NCBI GenBank assembly: GCA_025558095.1
Contig: JAIVFI010000023.1
Location: 558,001 to 622,000, forward strand
Source of the DNA: Hyaloraphidium curvatum
Lineage: Eukaryota > Monoblepharomycota > Hyaloraphidiomycetes > Hyaloraphidiales > Hyaloraphidiaceae
Direction of reading: 5' to 3'
DNA: 64,000 nucleotides
Shown: positions 1-10,780 of the stretch, piece by piece
How positions within the stretch are numbered: the first letter of the stretch is position 1
How the letters are laid out: every line of letters starts with the position of its first letter
Program-made: the position numbers and the translations under genes
The notes under the pieces: model-generated
The model's input: the letters and a program-made list of their open reading frames with translations, nothing else
Told to the model about the DNA's origin: nothing
Databases searched by the model: none

Positions 1-667
1 TCTGGGCAACGCGGGCCGACCGGCGGGAGGAGGACCGCCGGTCGTCGTACGAGTCCGAGTCGTCGTCCGTGCGTGTGCGGGACTGCCGGCCCTTGCGGGG
101 GCCCGAGGCCGACGCAGGGCCCGCGCTCCGCGGGGGTTCGTCGGGGGGGGATCCGTGCTCGGGCTCGGCGTCGTCGCTGTGGGACGCATCCTCCTTGCCG
201 CCCTGTCCCGCATCGTCGCCGGTGGCGAGCACCGCGCTGCGGATGAGGGAAGCGGTCTCCTTGTGCCAGTTGCGCAGGTACTCCCCCGGCAGGTTGTCGA
301 GGTTGGTCATGTTCTTCTTCTTGCGCGTGTGCTGGAACCACGAGTTGATCTGCTTGAGCGTGCAGCCCGTTTCCCTGGAGACGGCGGCCTTTTCCTCGCG
401 CGTTGGGAACGGGTTCTTCGCAAAGAGGCGCTCCAGCGCGGCCACCTGGTCCGGGTGCTTCTTTGCGGCGCGTGCCTCGCCCGCCTCGCGTCGCTTGCGA
501 GCAGAGAACCATCTGCCGACGTTCTGCGGGCTCACGTGCAGCTCCAGCGCGAGCGCCATCTTCGCGTTGGAAGATGGGTTCGGGTTCTCCGCGAAGCGAG
601 CCTCGAGCACGGCCTCCTCCTCCTCGCCAATCGCTCTCCACTCGTGAAGCACGTTGCTGGCTGACAT
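1..667 (-). CDS. Double-homeodomain transcription factor (3' part outside window)
   Basis: The reading frame opens at an ATG (667-665) and stays open to the left edge, so the C-terminus is missing. Two homeodomain-like helix-turn-helix units follow each other: one at about residues 10-62 with the recognition helix VGRWFSARKRR, and one at about 70-119 with INSWFQHTRKKK. Both keep the invariant WF followed by basic residues that bind the DNA major groove. After residue ~140 the protein becomes acidic, Ser/Pro/Arg-rich low complexity. Homeodomain proteins are nuclear sequence-specific DNA-binding regulators; the target genes are unknown. No intron is visible in the part present. About 2 kb without a gene lies upstream, which would suit a regulated promoter. 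The family call is firm; the double arrangement is read directly from the sequence. Confidence 0.85.
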   Translation of the reverse strand, partial: MSASNVLHEWRAIGEEEEAVLEARFAENPNPSSNAKMALALELHVSPQNVGRWFSARKRREAGEARAAKKHPDQVAALERLFAKNPFPTREEKAAVSRETGCTLKQINSWFQHTRKKKNMTNLDNLPGEYLRNWHKETASLIRSAVLATGDDAGQGGKEDASHSDDAEPEHGSPPDEPPRSAGPASASGPRKGRQSRTRTDDDSDSYDDRRSSSRRSARVAQ

Positions 668-2735
668 TTCGGCTTCAAAAATAGCTTAAAGGCACGGAGA
701 GATGAATTTCGGTGCGGTGTAGCGGCTTGCGCCAAGCAGAGGGGGGATTGCGTCGGGGTGCGCCGTCGAGGGCGAGCGGGGCGAACGACTCCTCCTTGGA
801 GCGTCCACAAAAGTTGATTCGCAGCAGCTGAGGCGTCGGCAGCGATGGCAGGTGGTGGGCGGCCGGTGCCGATTTCGCGGCCCGCTTCGGTAGCGTCGGC
901 CGCGACTGCCCCCCGCGCCTCGGCGCCTCCGCCCCGCCCCGCCGGCCTCAGCGCCTCACGCGGCGTGTGCGGCGGTCGCCATCGCGGTCGTTCCTGCGGG
1001 ATGCGGCGAGCGGTGAGCAACGGCGCCGGCGATCCGCGGGCGCCCGCCCGCCCCGACGCGGCCGCGCATCGCCGCGCACGCCGCCGCCGGGGCCGCGGGG
1101 AGCTCCTACCTTTTTTCATTCACGGGTTTCGGAGCGATCCGGCGCCCGGTGGGCCGCCGAGGCCGCAGAGAATAGAATGGAGCAGCCCCGGCCCGCGGGC
1201 TGAGTTCGTTTTTTCTGTCGGTTGCTCTTCATGTGAAACCTCGATTGCGCAGGCATGAAGGGCCATCAGGCGGCGGCACCGCGAGAGACGGAAGCAGTGC
1301 TGGCCGCTGCCTTCGGCGGGCGGTTTTGGGGGTTCTTCTCGTCCCGGGGACGCCGGTAATGCTCGCGAACCCGAACGGCAAGACCGCTGCCGGTCGGCGG
1401 CCGCACAGCCCGACTCCATTTTTTCGCACATTCAGCGAGGCGATCCGCTAGCTGACGGCGATCGGCGGGTGGAGAGGGCCCAATCTTTGCCCGACCGTGG
1501 CCGCGGTCGCGCCGGATGCATCCTTTCGATGACCTGGTGACCCGGGGAGACCGGGCCTTCCCTACCCCGCCGCTCGTTGGACCCTGGCCGTCGGACCGCC
1601 AAGCTCCGGCAGCGGCGCCCGCCCAGCATCACTTGTTCCAATGATCTCACCTATGTCCGCCGTCCATCCACCCTGGCGTGCCCTGGGGGACTTCGGGGAT
1701 GCGGATACTGCGGCACCGCCATAGTCAGGGACGGATGCCGCCGCTCCTCTATACGGCCCTCTCTCCCGCCACCGTACGACCCGCGAGCGGCAGGGTTGGG
1801 ACCTGCCCCTCGTTCCGGCGGCGATCCGGCAACGGGATAGCTCCCCGCCGCAGATGGCGCCCCCGGCGCGCGCCCGATTCGGGGGCCGCGATCCCACCGG
1901 TCCGGACCCTCCGGCCAGGCCTCGGACCGGTATCGACGCCGGGCGTCGGGCTTCACAGATCTGGGGTGCCAATCAGTCCTTTGGTGCTCTCAGGAATGGA
2001 TGGAAGCAGGGAAAGGGGGATATGGGGGGAAACCGGCGGGCCAACGCCGGCCGTCGCGCCGAACTGGGTGGAGGATGCACCCGAGGGAAATCCCAGCTGC
2101 GTGAGCCGGGGGACTGCAAACATCCGCTTCGGTGCAGCTTTTTTCGCCTTTGAAGCCGACGGAGTGCACTGCACGCGGGCAGGAGGGCGGCTGCGGGGTC
2201 CCATCCGTGTGGGAGGCGCGGCGATGCGCGGGGCCCGGCCGACGGCCGGGCCGTCATCGCGCCGGACAGGAGGCGTTTATTATGGCTGCGTGATGGATGT
2301 GGATGTCAACTTCGGCAGGCCAGCGGGGGTGTGGCTTGCGGTGGGGATGCGGGGCTTTGTTCGGGGATCCGCGAGGTCAGCCGGAAGCCGCGGGCGGTGT
2401 CGGTGCGAGGGGCAATCCGGATGGGTGCATCGGGTCGGTGCGGGAGAGGTGCTGCGGGATGGAACTGGGAAGGTGGTGCCGCCCGAGCTGGATTGGGCTG
2501 GGATGGGGAGGGCGCGCTGGACCTCGTGGCGGATTGCGAGGCCGAGGGTGCGGGGAACGTCAATCCAGCCCGGGGGGGACGCACAATAGCTCTCTAAAAG
2601 CAATCGTACGATCTCTGTGCCGCCCGCTTTGAATTCGTCGTGCTGGGTTGCGGGGCGCGTGGGCTCCGGCTCCACTTTCGGGAGTCGGGAAATCTTTAGG
2701 CCTCAACCGCCCGGTCAACCACCTTCGCCGGCACG
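668..2735. other. Gene-free 2 kb between divergent genes
   Basis: I see no convincing gene here. The stretch is very GC-rich and has long random open frames on both strands, but these have Arg/Pro/Gly-rich shadow composition, no recognisable domain and no plausible exon set. It separates the start of the homeodomain gene from the start of the acyl-CoA dehydrogenase gene, so it probably holds both promoters. A short unrecognised gene or non-coding RNA cannot be excluded. Confidence 0.4.
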
Positions 2736-5169
2736 ATGGGGAAGTCCTTCACGTCCCAGGAGGTCGCGCAGCACAACCACGACAAGGATGCTTGGTGCGT
2801 TGCCGCTCCCGGGAGGGGCCGTCCGGCGCGCGCGGGGCGTGCCGGGGACGCGGACCGGGTGGCGAGCGCTAAGCGTTGTTTGGACTTGCCGGGAGGCCGA
2901 TGGCACCGAGGGGCGCGGCTCGGACGTGCAGAGCGCTCGGAGGCGGTGCCGTCGAGTATTGCCGGGCTCCCGGCTCGGTCCGAGGCGTGTGCGGCGCGCC
3001 GGTGGCCGGGAGACAGGACGACCCGGCCCGGCACGTCCCCGGTGCCCCCTTTCCCTTCGCCTGCTCCCTCGCGCTCCGCCGAAAGTCACCGATATTCCCC
3101 TCAGGATCATCGTGGACAGCAAGGTCTACGATGTTACCAAGTTCCTCGACGAGGTCGGTGCCCGCGATCCCCCTTCCCCTCGCCGTGCCTGAACCACCAC
3201 CCCGCAGCACCCGGGCGGCCGCAAGATTCTCCTCCGCTTCGCCGGCACCGATGCATCGAAGCAGTTCCACACGTACCACTCGGATCTCGTGATGCAGCAG
3301 TTCGGCCCGAAGCTGCAGATCGGCGAGGTCGCGTCGCTGATCGAGGCGGTCAAGAAGGAGGACAAGCAGGTCGCGCTGCCGCCTACGGCGGCAATGCTGC
3401 TGTCGAACCAGAACGAGGTGTTTGGGGACCTCGCGCCGTTCTGCGAACCCGCCTGGTACCAGGACAACTGTGAGTTTCTCTGCTGGGGGAGCCTGTACCC
3501 GATGCTCACAAGGCTGTCCCCGCCAGACACGCCCTACTACAACGAGTCCCACAAGAAGCTCCGCGCCCACATCCGCAAGGTCCTCTCGGAGCACACCTGG
3601 CTCGAGCACGTCGGGTGCGTTGCCTTCCCTTTGCCCCTCCACACCTCATCTCATCCTGTTGCCCACAGCGAGTGGGAGAAGGCCATCCACAACGACCAGG
3701 GCCCGCCGCGCTGGGTGTTCGAGAAGGTCGGCGAGCTCGGGTTCTTCCGCGTCATCGTCGGCCCCCCGTGGGAGGCGCCGGACCTTCCCGGCATCCCGGA
3801 ACTGCCGTCGGGGATCAAGTCCAAGGACTGGGATATCTTCCACGAGCTCATCGTTCTTGGTTGGCTTTTTCGAATATGGCAAATGAAGTGGAAGCTAACG
3901 GATCATTTCGTATTCAGACGAGCTCACCAACTCGACCTCCGTCCTGGGCTCGCTCTTCGGTGGCCAGGCCTTGTGAGTCGCAATCACCCGCCGTTTCTGC
4001 AGCACCTCTGACAGTGTATCAGCGCCATCCCGCCCCTCGTCAAGTACGGCAAGGACTGGATGAAGAGGGACCTCGTCCCCGCGCTCTACTCGGGCAAGCA
4101 GACCGCCGCCCTCGCCATCTCGGAGCCCCACGCCGGCTCGGACGTGCAGAACATCCAGACCAACGGCAGGCTCAGCGACGACGGCAAGTTCTGGATCGTC
4201 AACGGCGAGAAGAAGTGGATCACCGGCGGCGTGCGTTCTCTCTCCCGCGCTCCTGCCATTCGTCGCTGATTGTGGTCGCGATTTTGCAGGTCTGGGCCGA
4301 TTGGTTCACCACTGCCGTCCGCACCGGCGGCCCCGGCGGCGCCGGCATCTCTGTCATGATGATCCCGCGCGGCAAGGGCGTCAAGACCCGGCACATCGAG
4401 ACCCAGGGCGGCGTCATGGGCGGCACCGCCTACGTCACCTTCGACGACGTCTACGTGCCCGTGGACAACGTCATCGGCAAGGTCAACGAGGGCTTCAAGG
4501 TCTTGATGGTAAAGCAGCTTGAGACGGAAGAGCACGGGGACAACTGCTGACTGATGACGGCAGACCAACTTCAACCACGAGCGCTTCCTCATCTGCGCCA
4601 ACACCAACCGCATGTCGCGTGTCTGCTACCAGGGTATGTCCGCCTCGAGTCCCGGATGTGCTCTGCGGCTCACACGACCCTTCCTATAGAGGCCCTCCAC
4701 TACGCTCACCGCCGCAAGACCTTCGGCAAGAACCTCATCGAGCACGGCGTCATCCGCGACAAGCTCGGCAACATGGCGCGCCAGATCGAGGCCACCCAGT
4801 CCTGGATCGAGCACCTCGCCTACCAGATGTACAAGATGCCCAAGCACATCCAGGACGCCCGCCTCGGCGGCCACTTTGCCCTGTGCAAGCTGCAGTGCAC
4901 GCGCACCTTCGAGTTCTGCGCCCGCGAGGCGTCGCAGATCCTCGGCGGCATCGCGTACACCAAGGGCGGCCAGGGTGGCCGTGTTGAGGCCCTATACAGG
5001 GCTGTTAGGGGCATGGCCATCCCCGGCGGTTCCGAGGAGATCATGGCAGATCTTGGCGTTAGGTGTGTATCTCCGTCTTTTGCTCGTTCCCGCGGAATCT
5101 CATTCGCCTCCGTGCCCTTACAGGCAGTCGACCAAGGTCGCAGCCCTCATGGGTGCCAACCTCGCCTAA
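2736..5169 (+). CDS. Cytochrome b5-fused acyl-CoA dehydrogenase
   Basis: Eleven exons give 539 residues: 2736-2794, 3105-3153, 3208-3469, 3527-3614, 3669-3859, 3918-3972, 4023-4230, 4290-4508, 4564-4633, 4690-5062, 5124-5169. The N-terminal ~85 residues are a cytochrome b5 domain with the haem-binding HPGG motif and a second haem-ligand His in FHTYHSD. An acyl-CoA dehydrogenase domain follows, with the FAD/substrate motifs SEPHAGSD and GEKKWITGG and the C-terminal helical domain (RKTFGKNL, IPGGSEEIM). Family members oxidise acyl-CoA at the alpha-beta bond using FAD; the b5 part may pass electrons. Such fusions are known in fungi. The first intron (310 nt) is unusually long for this window. 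The C-terminus (GANLA) is not a classical peroxisomal signal, so the compartment is open. Substrate chain length cannot be told. Confidence 0.92.
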
Positions 5170-5328
5170 GCTGCGGGACCGCCGCGCCGCCAAATTCGCA
5201 AGAGTTTGGACGATGGGTTCTGTCGAGCGTCGCGGGAGTTCTCAGCTTTGGCATCAAGTGTTATCGGCGTGGCCGAGCGAATACAGCTGGCCTCGAAATA
5301 TTCTTGTTCGAGCGTAAAAGGCGGCAAA

Positions 5329-6871
5329 TCACCGCACCGGGCAGAAGCTCTCCAGGGTGACAAACACCCCGACCGTCCATATGCCGATCCCGAGGGTCAC
5401 AGCGGTGGCCACGAACGTGCGAAGGAGCCCGTATGAGATCGGGAACCCGAAGAACAGCGCACGGAAACCGTCCATCTCCAAGAAAGACGAAAGCACCGAG
5501 TCGTGCTTGCCCAGCTCGCGGACAAGAGGGCCGTCGTCCGCGCCGCGGCCGGAGGCGAGCACCCGGATCTCGCGCTGGGCGGTACGGTACACCGATGCCA
5601 CGGTGGCCAGTTCCTCGTTGAGCGCCGCGAGCCCCATGAGGCTGTTGACCTCGAAGTTGAGTATGAAGACCAGCATGGCCAGCTGCCACGCCGAAATGCA
5701 GGAACCGGCGGCCTGCGGGCGGTGATGGTAACTACGCGGCAGGCGGTGAGGCGCACTCTTGAGGCACTCACAATGGTGATAACAAACCCGAGCAGCAAGG
5801 AAACGGGAACAGTGGTCGTGAAGGCGTCACGTGTGACAGCCGAATCGTGCGAGTTACGCGACCGCCAGAGAGCGCATAGGTGGTAATGCAGTCGCACGTA
5901 GAGGCGCGTTTTCTCCGGTGGCGGCGGGGGACCACCGCCTGCCAGCGCGGCGCGGTAGCTGTCCAAGAGCGAGCGCAGGGCCACCGAAACCGCACGGCTT
6001 TGCATCCTATTTTCGAGGTCCGCGACCCGGGGTTGGGCTGCAGGAACAGGGCGAGAGCCATAAAGAAGTAGCTGGCGAGGATACAAAGTAGAAGAACGGC
6101 AAGCAGCCATCCCCACCAGTAGGAAAACAGCTGTTCGCGAAGGTGCGCAGTGGCGTTGTCACCAGCAGTACAAACTCAACCCAAACGAGCATCGTGTTCA
6201 CGACCACGGCCAGTACGGCGTGGAAAGCCGCCGAGCGAGGAGCACCGCCGGCACAAGACTTGAGGGAACACGGGCACATGATGTCACCTTGCTTGTGTCG
6301 AAGAAGGGCCTCTTGGGAGTCAGGTGTGGAGCTTAGCTGCAGCCAGCGCACAATTGGGGCGAGGCCGCTGGCATCCAAGGAGCTGTCTTGGGCGACGGCG
6401 GCGCCGCGCCGAAGAAATGCAATGACGTAGTATGCCAGGTTACCCAGGTAGTAGATGGCAGCGGCGGCGATGCCCGCAGCGAGCTGGGTGGCCCCGAACG
6501 AAGGAGACCCCCAGAAGCGCGAGGCTTAGGGCCATGCCGCAGCTCATGAGCGCAAAGTGGGACCAGAGCGGGGCGGCGAGCGCAAAGCGCACGGCCGTCG
6601 CGGCGTGCAGGAAGCGGTTGCCCGCGAAGGCGGCGAGCATCGACGCGCTCGTCACGGGTTCCGCGGTCCGCAGGGACGCCGCGGGGTCATCGCATTTCCA
6701 CGCTTTGGCTTCGGCCTCTGCGTCGGAGAGGGTGTCGATGGGCTCAAGGGTCGCGGGGAAGAGGGAGAGCCACTCTCGCGGAGAGAAGTCGACGAAGTCG
6801 CGGGGCACGCGGTCGACGCCCTCGCCCGAGACGCGGCCGGGCAGCAGCGCAATAGCGTGTGTTTCGGCCAT
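5329..6871 (-). pseudogene. Frameshifted multi-pass membrane protein, paralogue of the gene at 7183
   Basis: Starts at an ATG (6871) and aligns along its length with the intact protein at 7183-8860: shared motifs include a FSPREWLSLFPATL-type N-terminus, a CPCS..SCAG motif, LFSYWWG, a LENRMQSRAV segment, LYVRLHYHL and the C-terminal VTLESFCP. To follow the alignment the frame must change three times: near 6478, near 6145 and near 6045. The gaps are too small for introns and the homologous residues continue without loss. One real intron remains (GTGAGT..CAG between ..ITI and AAGSC), at the same place as in the paralogue. Either a recently broken gene or a gene with three base-call errors; neighbouring genes show no such errors, so decay is more likely. 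The function is unknown. Confidence 0.75.
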
Positions 6872-7182
6872 ATCTGACGCCTCCAGACGTGCGGTACCGG
6901 GCTACCAGATGAGAGAGAAGTTCGACGGTTGCGGTTGGCTGACTGGCGCGACGGACGCGAGTCCGACGCGTTTCCCCGCAGAAATCCGGCAGCCGCCCGC
7001 GGGAGACAGACAAAGCATCTTGATTGATTGATTGAAGAGCCATCCACCAGAAAATGCTAGAAGCCGGCCGGCAACGTGTGGTTTGAGATTTTCGGACTGG
7101 TCCGCATCGACGTCACCGGGCGAGTCCGCCGTTCGTAACTTGAGACGCTCCTCGTCTCTCTCTCTCTGCTTGCGGCACCTCC
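6872..7182. promoter_or_regulatory. Shared divergent promoter of the two membrane-protein paralogues
   Basis: 311 bp separate the two divergent start codons. The stretch contains a TGAT tetranucleotide run at about 7021-7035 and a (TC)6 tract at 7155-7167 just upstream of the plus-strand start. Pyrimidine tracts before starts are common in fungal promoters. No known binding site is identified. Confidence 0.4.
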
Positions 7183-8860
7183 ATGGAGCCGACGGGCAAA
7201 TCTGCGCCGGACGAGCCCGCGCCGGCCCGTGCCGCGGATAGGCCCGCCGATTTCACGCCGGAAGAATGGGTTGCTCTCTTCCCGGCGACGCTCCCCCCCC
7301 TGCACCCGTACACGGACGTCGAGGCGCGCAGCGGCCGCGCGGACGAGGATCCCGCGGCCCCGGCGCGCGGGGAGCATCCCTTGACCCGCGACGTGGTGCG
7401 CCGCGAACTCTCGGCATTCCCCGGCCTCGCCGCAGCCGTGTTCGCCGGCTACAGGCTCGGGCTCTCTCCGCGAAGCTTGCTCCTGTGGTACTCCTTCATG
7501 TACGCGCTCGAGATCGCGTTGCTCGCCCTGGCGACAGCCTGGAGCGACGGCAGCTTCGGGGTCGCCCAGCTGGCGGTTGGCATGCTGGTAGCTTGCCTCG
7601 TGCCCGTGGTCGGAACGTCGATTCTGTTGCCTGTCATTCTTTCGCTCAAAGGATGGGTTATGACGACGGCGGACCTCGAACCTTGGGCGGGGCTCATCAG
7701 GTGGCTTCAACTGCAGCGCGCCGAATCGCAGGGAGCGCAAGGAATACAGGCCACGTTGACGACCCGGCTCGTGGAGCACGATCCTGCAGACCGTCTCTGC
7801 CCCTGCTCCGCCCCTTCATGCGCCGGCAACACGCCCGCCTGGGCTGGCTTCTTTGCCTGGCTGGACGCTATCGTTTGGATTGTTCCCGAGCTCGCGACCT
7901 ACCTCATGATGTGCTACACGACGTACGTCAGCTTCGGTGCACGCCTGTTCTCCACCTGGTGGGGCATCCTCTTGTTTGCCAGCTTCGTTTTCTCCTGTTC
8001 CGGCACCATCTTTCTCGGAGTTGCGAGACTATCGACCTTTGGCAACATCGCTTACTACAGATTGGAGAACAGGCTGTTGAACCGGGCCGTGCGCATCGCT
8101 CTGCGAGTTGCGCTAAACAGGGACGCGGACCCGGATGCCGATTACACGGAAGAGAAAGTACCTTTGGCAGCCGAGGTGTCGCGGAATGCACCATCGCCGG
8201 ATCTCTACGTCAGGCTGCACTACCAGCTGATGCGGTTGTGGACGCTTCGCGCCGATCAGGACGTTGCCTTCGTCAGCCAAGCCTACCTGTTCGGCTGGAT
8301 CCCATCCCTGGTCGTCTTTGCGATTCTTTACATCGTGGGTTTCCGCTTTCTTGCGGCGTATGCCGTCTGTGCGCCTCACCCGCTCACGGTTCTTTCTGCC
8401 GGCACAGACAACTGGGCGTTGCATACCCGCATGGCTCCTCGTCGCCTTCCTCCCGAAGCTCATTGTGGGATCCGCGGACGGGCTGCACGTGTGCTCGTTG
8501 CCGCAACTGACGGCTTCCTATATCCCGCAGTTCATGTCCTGCAACATCGTCAACCTTGCCGCCCGCAACGCCTCGATAGCCTCCGTGGTTGCCCAGTACC
8601 ACTCCGCCCTCCGCGAGATCCGTGTCCTCTCCGGCCTGCAGGTTTCCCGCTCCCCCGCGCTGCGGCGGCACGAGGCCGTGCTCTCCTCTTTCCTGGATGT
8701 TTCAGGCTTCCAGGGAAAGGTGTTCGGGCTCGCGGCGACCTATGGCACTGCGAGGGCGCTGCTGGTGACGCTGGTCACCCTCTGCGTGGGCTTGTGGAGC
8801 GTGATGAGGAACTTGGGGACGGCGGTTACGCTGGAGAGCTTCTGCCCGTACCAGGCGTAG
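7183..8860 (+). CDS. Multi-pass membrane protein of unknown family
   Basis: Two exons (7183-8334 and 8408-8860) give 534 residues. A soluble N-terminus with TPEEWVALFPATL is followed by about seven hydrophobic segments, for example around LLLWYSFMYALEIALLALA, then VGMLVACLVPVVGTSILL, FSTWWGILLFASFVFS, and a last one near the C-terminus before VTLESFCP. A loop carries the clustered Cys motif CPCSAPSCAG. Around LYVRLHYQLMRLW lies a conserved soluble segment, and ALREIRVLSG a second. I do not recognise the family. The intron position is shared with the broken paralogue next door. Seven predicted helices and an intracellular-looking N-terminus would fit a receptor or channel, but this is only topology. 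Expression could be co-regulated with the divergent paralogue. Confidence 0.8.
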
Positions 8861-9483
8861 ATGGGCGGTGGGAAATAGATGAAGTCGGTGAGTGTGCACT
8901 TGATCTTATTGCAAGCAGGATACACATGTCATTGCGGCTCTTTAGTTGGGACGCTTGGCCTCGATCGCGACGGCAGTATCTTTGCGGATGCGGTCGCAGG
9001 TCGGAGCGAGCTGTCAGGAAGCATTCCGTCATCAGCACCCGTCTACCTGTTTGCCCTCCGTCGACGCACCGAAGGCCTCGCCACAACATCCGGGGTGATC
9101 AGCGCGGCCGCCTTCTCCGACAGCTTGGGGAGCTCCGCGCCGTCGGTGCCCTACGGTGTCGCCTCGATCTGCAGCAGGATGGCCTTGAGCTTGCCGTGCA
9201 GGGACACGTTAAAGCGGATGTCGTTGAACTGCTCTTCCAGCCCGCGATTCTGCAGCTGCTCCTTGGCGTTAACGTCGGCGGCCTTGAGGCTCAGGGGTGG
9301 GATCCTTTGGCAGACCCATGGGGGCTCCCGGCCCAGCTTGGCGGCACAAGAGCATGACGGCCCCCGACGATCAATGAGACGATCAGGCAGAGTCCACAGA
9401 CAAAGCAAAGTTAATTCGATTCGACTCATGTTACTGCTCCCGGAGATCCCGATCATTGTAACGTGGGTGCGCAAATGCCGGGA
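8861..9483. other. Gene-poor stretch with a possible decayed reading frame
   Basis: Between the membrane-protein gene and the third remnant there is no intact gene. On the minus strand from about 9310 down to 9070 the translation looks protein-like (LSLKAADVNAKEQLQNRGL, then FNDIRFNVSLHGKLKAILLQ), is interrupted by a TAG at 9151-9153, and continues in the same frame as GTDGAELPKLSEKAAAL. The composition suggests a helical or coiled-coil segment. It could be a decayed exon; no start or splice sites could be fixed. Confidence 0.3.
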
Positions 9484-9640
9484 TCACCTCATCGGACAGT
9501 AGCTCTCCAGCGTGAGAAACACTCCGAGCGTCCTAAGCACCGTCCATATGCCGATCCTGAGCGTCACTGAGGTGGCCACGAACGTGCGCAGAAGTCCATA
9601 CGAGATAGGGAATCCGAAAAAAAGCGCTCGCCGAAGAGCA
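9484..9640 (-). pseudogene. 3' remnant of a third copy of the membrane-protein gene
   Basis: The minus-strand frame ends with RALFFGFPISYGLLRTFVAT and then LESYCP plus stop, nearly the same as the end of the broken paralogue (RALFFGFPISYGLLRTFVAT, LESFCP). At the base level the match to 5329-5460 is strong with a few substitutions and a small insertion (codons for LRT). Upstream of about 9640 the similarity ends abruptly, so only the last transmembrane segment and tail survive. It lies 3' of, and convergent with, the epimerase-like gene's region. A truncated duplicate, not expected to be functional. Confidence 0.75.
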
Positions 9641-9745
9641 TCCAGCAAACGTTCCAAAAAGGCAAAGAGACTGGCAGGCTCTGGAGCGCTAGGAAGATCA
9701 CACGGTAGCTGTATTCCGGGAATAAAGCTTCCATCCACGAATGAG

Positions 9746-10651
9746 CTACAAAGCCGCATCCTCGCTGTCCTCGTTCAGCAAAACTTTGGGCTTGAGGTTG
9801 AAGCGCTTCCAGAACTCGCTTGAGTCGAGCCAGCGCTTCAGCGTGTCCCGCGGCCTGGGCAGCTTCGCGATCCCCTGCTCTTCCATCGCCTTCCGGATCG
9901 CCGCCTGCGTCGCCTCGTTCGTCCAGCCCTTCCACAGGCCAATTTCCCACTGGTCGTAGACCTGTTCGTCCGTAACGATCCACCTCCCCGCCTCGAGCTT
10001 CTTTTCCGCGTGCATCTTGAGCACCGCGCGCGCGATGTCCGACCCGTGGATCAGGTGGAGCGAAAACACCTGGTTGACGCGCTCCCCGTTGGGTCCGAAG
10101 ACGTTCTGCATATAACTTTTCGGCCGGCGTTCGCCGCCATGAAGGCCCGCAAGGTTGAGCACAACGCCGCTGTACTTAACAATGAGCTCGTCCTCGGCCT
10201 CGGTCCGCTCCGGCAGGATGGTCCGGTTCATGAACTTCTCGTCGCGCGTCGCTCCGAGCCCTTCGAATGCCCGGGTTGAGCCCAGGAGGACCAAGGACGG
10301 GTCCCTCCGCTTCCTTTCGGCCGTGCTCCCGAGGTAGCCGCCGTACAGCTCGTCGACCTGCTTGGCGCCGAGCAGCGGGAACGTCACGATGGCCATGTCT
10401 GCGTCCGGGAGCGACGCCGGATCGTCCTTCCCAAACTCAAACTTGATGGTCCCGTCGCGTCCATCGCGGGTGGTGCCGACGCAGGCCACGCCTCGCTTCT
10501 TGCAGAGATCCATGATGAAAGTCCCAGTCCAACCGACCCCAAGGACGAGGATGTCCGCTTTCCGGGCCATCGGAAGGATTGGGAGCTGGTCGGCACGAGA
10601 GAGGTTCGCGTGAAGGCCGAGCACCAGAATCGCGAATAGGGCCCTCAGCAT
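9746..10651 (-). CDS. NAD(P)-binding, epimerase-like Rossmann protein
   Basis: One exon, 301 residues from the ATG at 10651. An N-terminal hydrophobic stretch (LRALFAILVLGLHANLS) looks like a signal peptide or anchor; starting at the second Met (PMARKADIL) would remove it. The nucleotide-binding motif LGVGWTGTF near residue ~37 is a GxGxxG-type glycine loop, followed by strands ending in Asp/Arg (TTRDGRDG) that would choose the cofactor. Later motifs VLLGSTRAFEG and VVLNLAGLHGG fit the SDR-like epimerase family related to YeeZ, and the Ser-Tyr-x-x-x-Lys triad is not obvious, so activity is uncertain. It is divergent from the amidotransferase gene with only ~130 bp between starts. Substrate unknown. 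Confidence 0.7.
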   Translation of the reverse strand: MLRALFAILVLGLHANLSRADQLPILPMARKADILVLGVGWTGTFIMDLCKKRGVACVGTTRDGRDGTIKFEFGKDDPASLPDADMAIVTFPLLGAKQVDELYGGYLGSTAERKRRDPSLVLLGSTRAFEGLGATRDEKFMNRTILPERTEAEDELIVKYSGVVLNLAGLHGGERRPKSYMQNVFGPNGERVNQVFSLHLIHGSDIARAVLKMHAEKKLEAGRWIVTDEQVYDQWEIGLWKGWTNEATQAAIRKAMEEQGIAKLPRPRDTLKRWLDSSEFWKRFNLKPKVLLNEDSEDAAL

Positions 10652-10780
10652 CTGATTTTCCGAGCGCCGATTCGAGATTCCTATAGCTCGGCGGCCGAAC
10701 AGATGACGGGGACGGGAAAGATGGTGACAGCTGCGATCGCGAGCGTCGATCGACCTTCCTCCGTTCCGCTCCTCGCCAAA

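Noticed and set aside
1678-2589. 303-codon plus-strand open frame in the upstream gene-free stretch
   Set aside because: Arg/Gly/Pro-rich shadow composition, no domain; such frames are common at this GC content.
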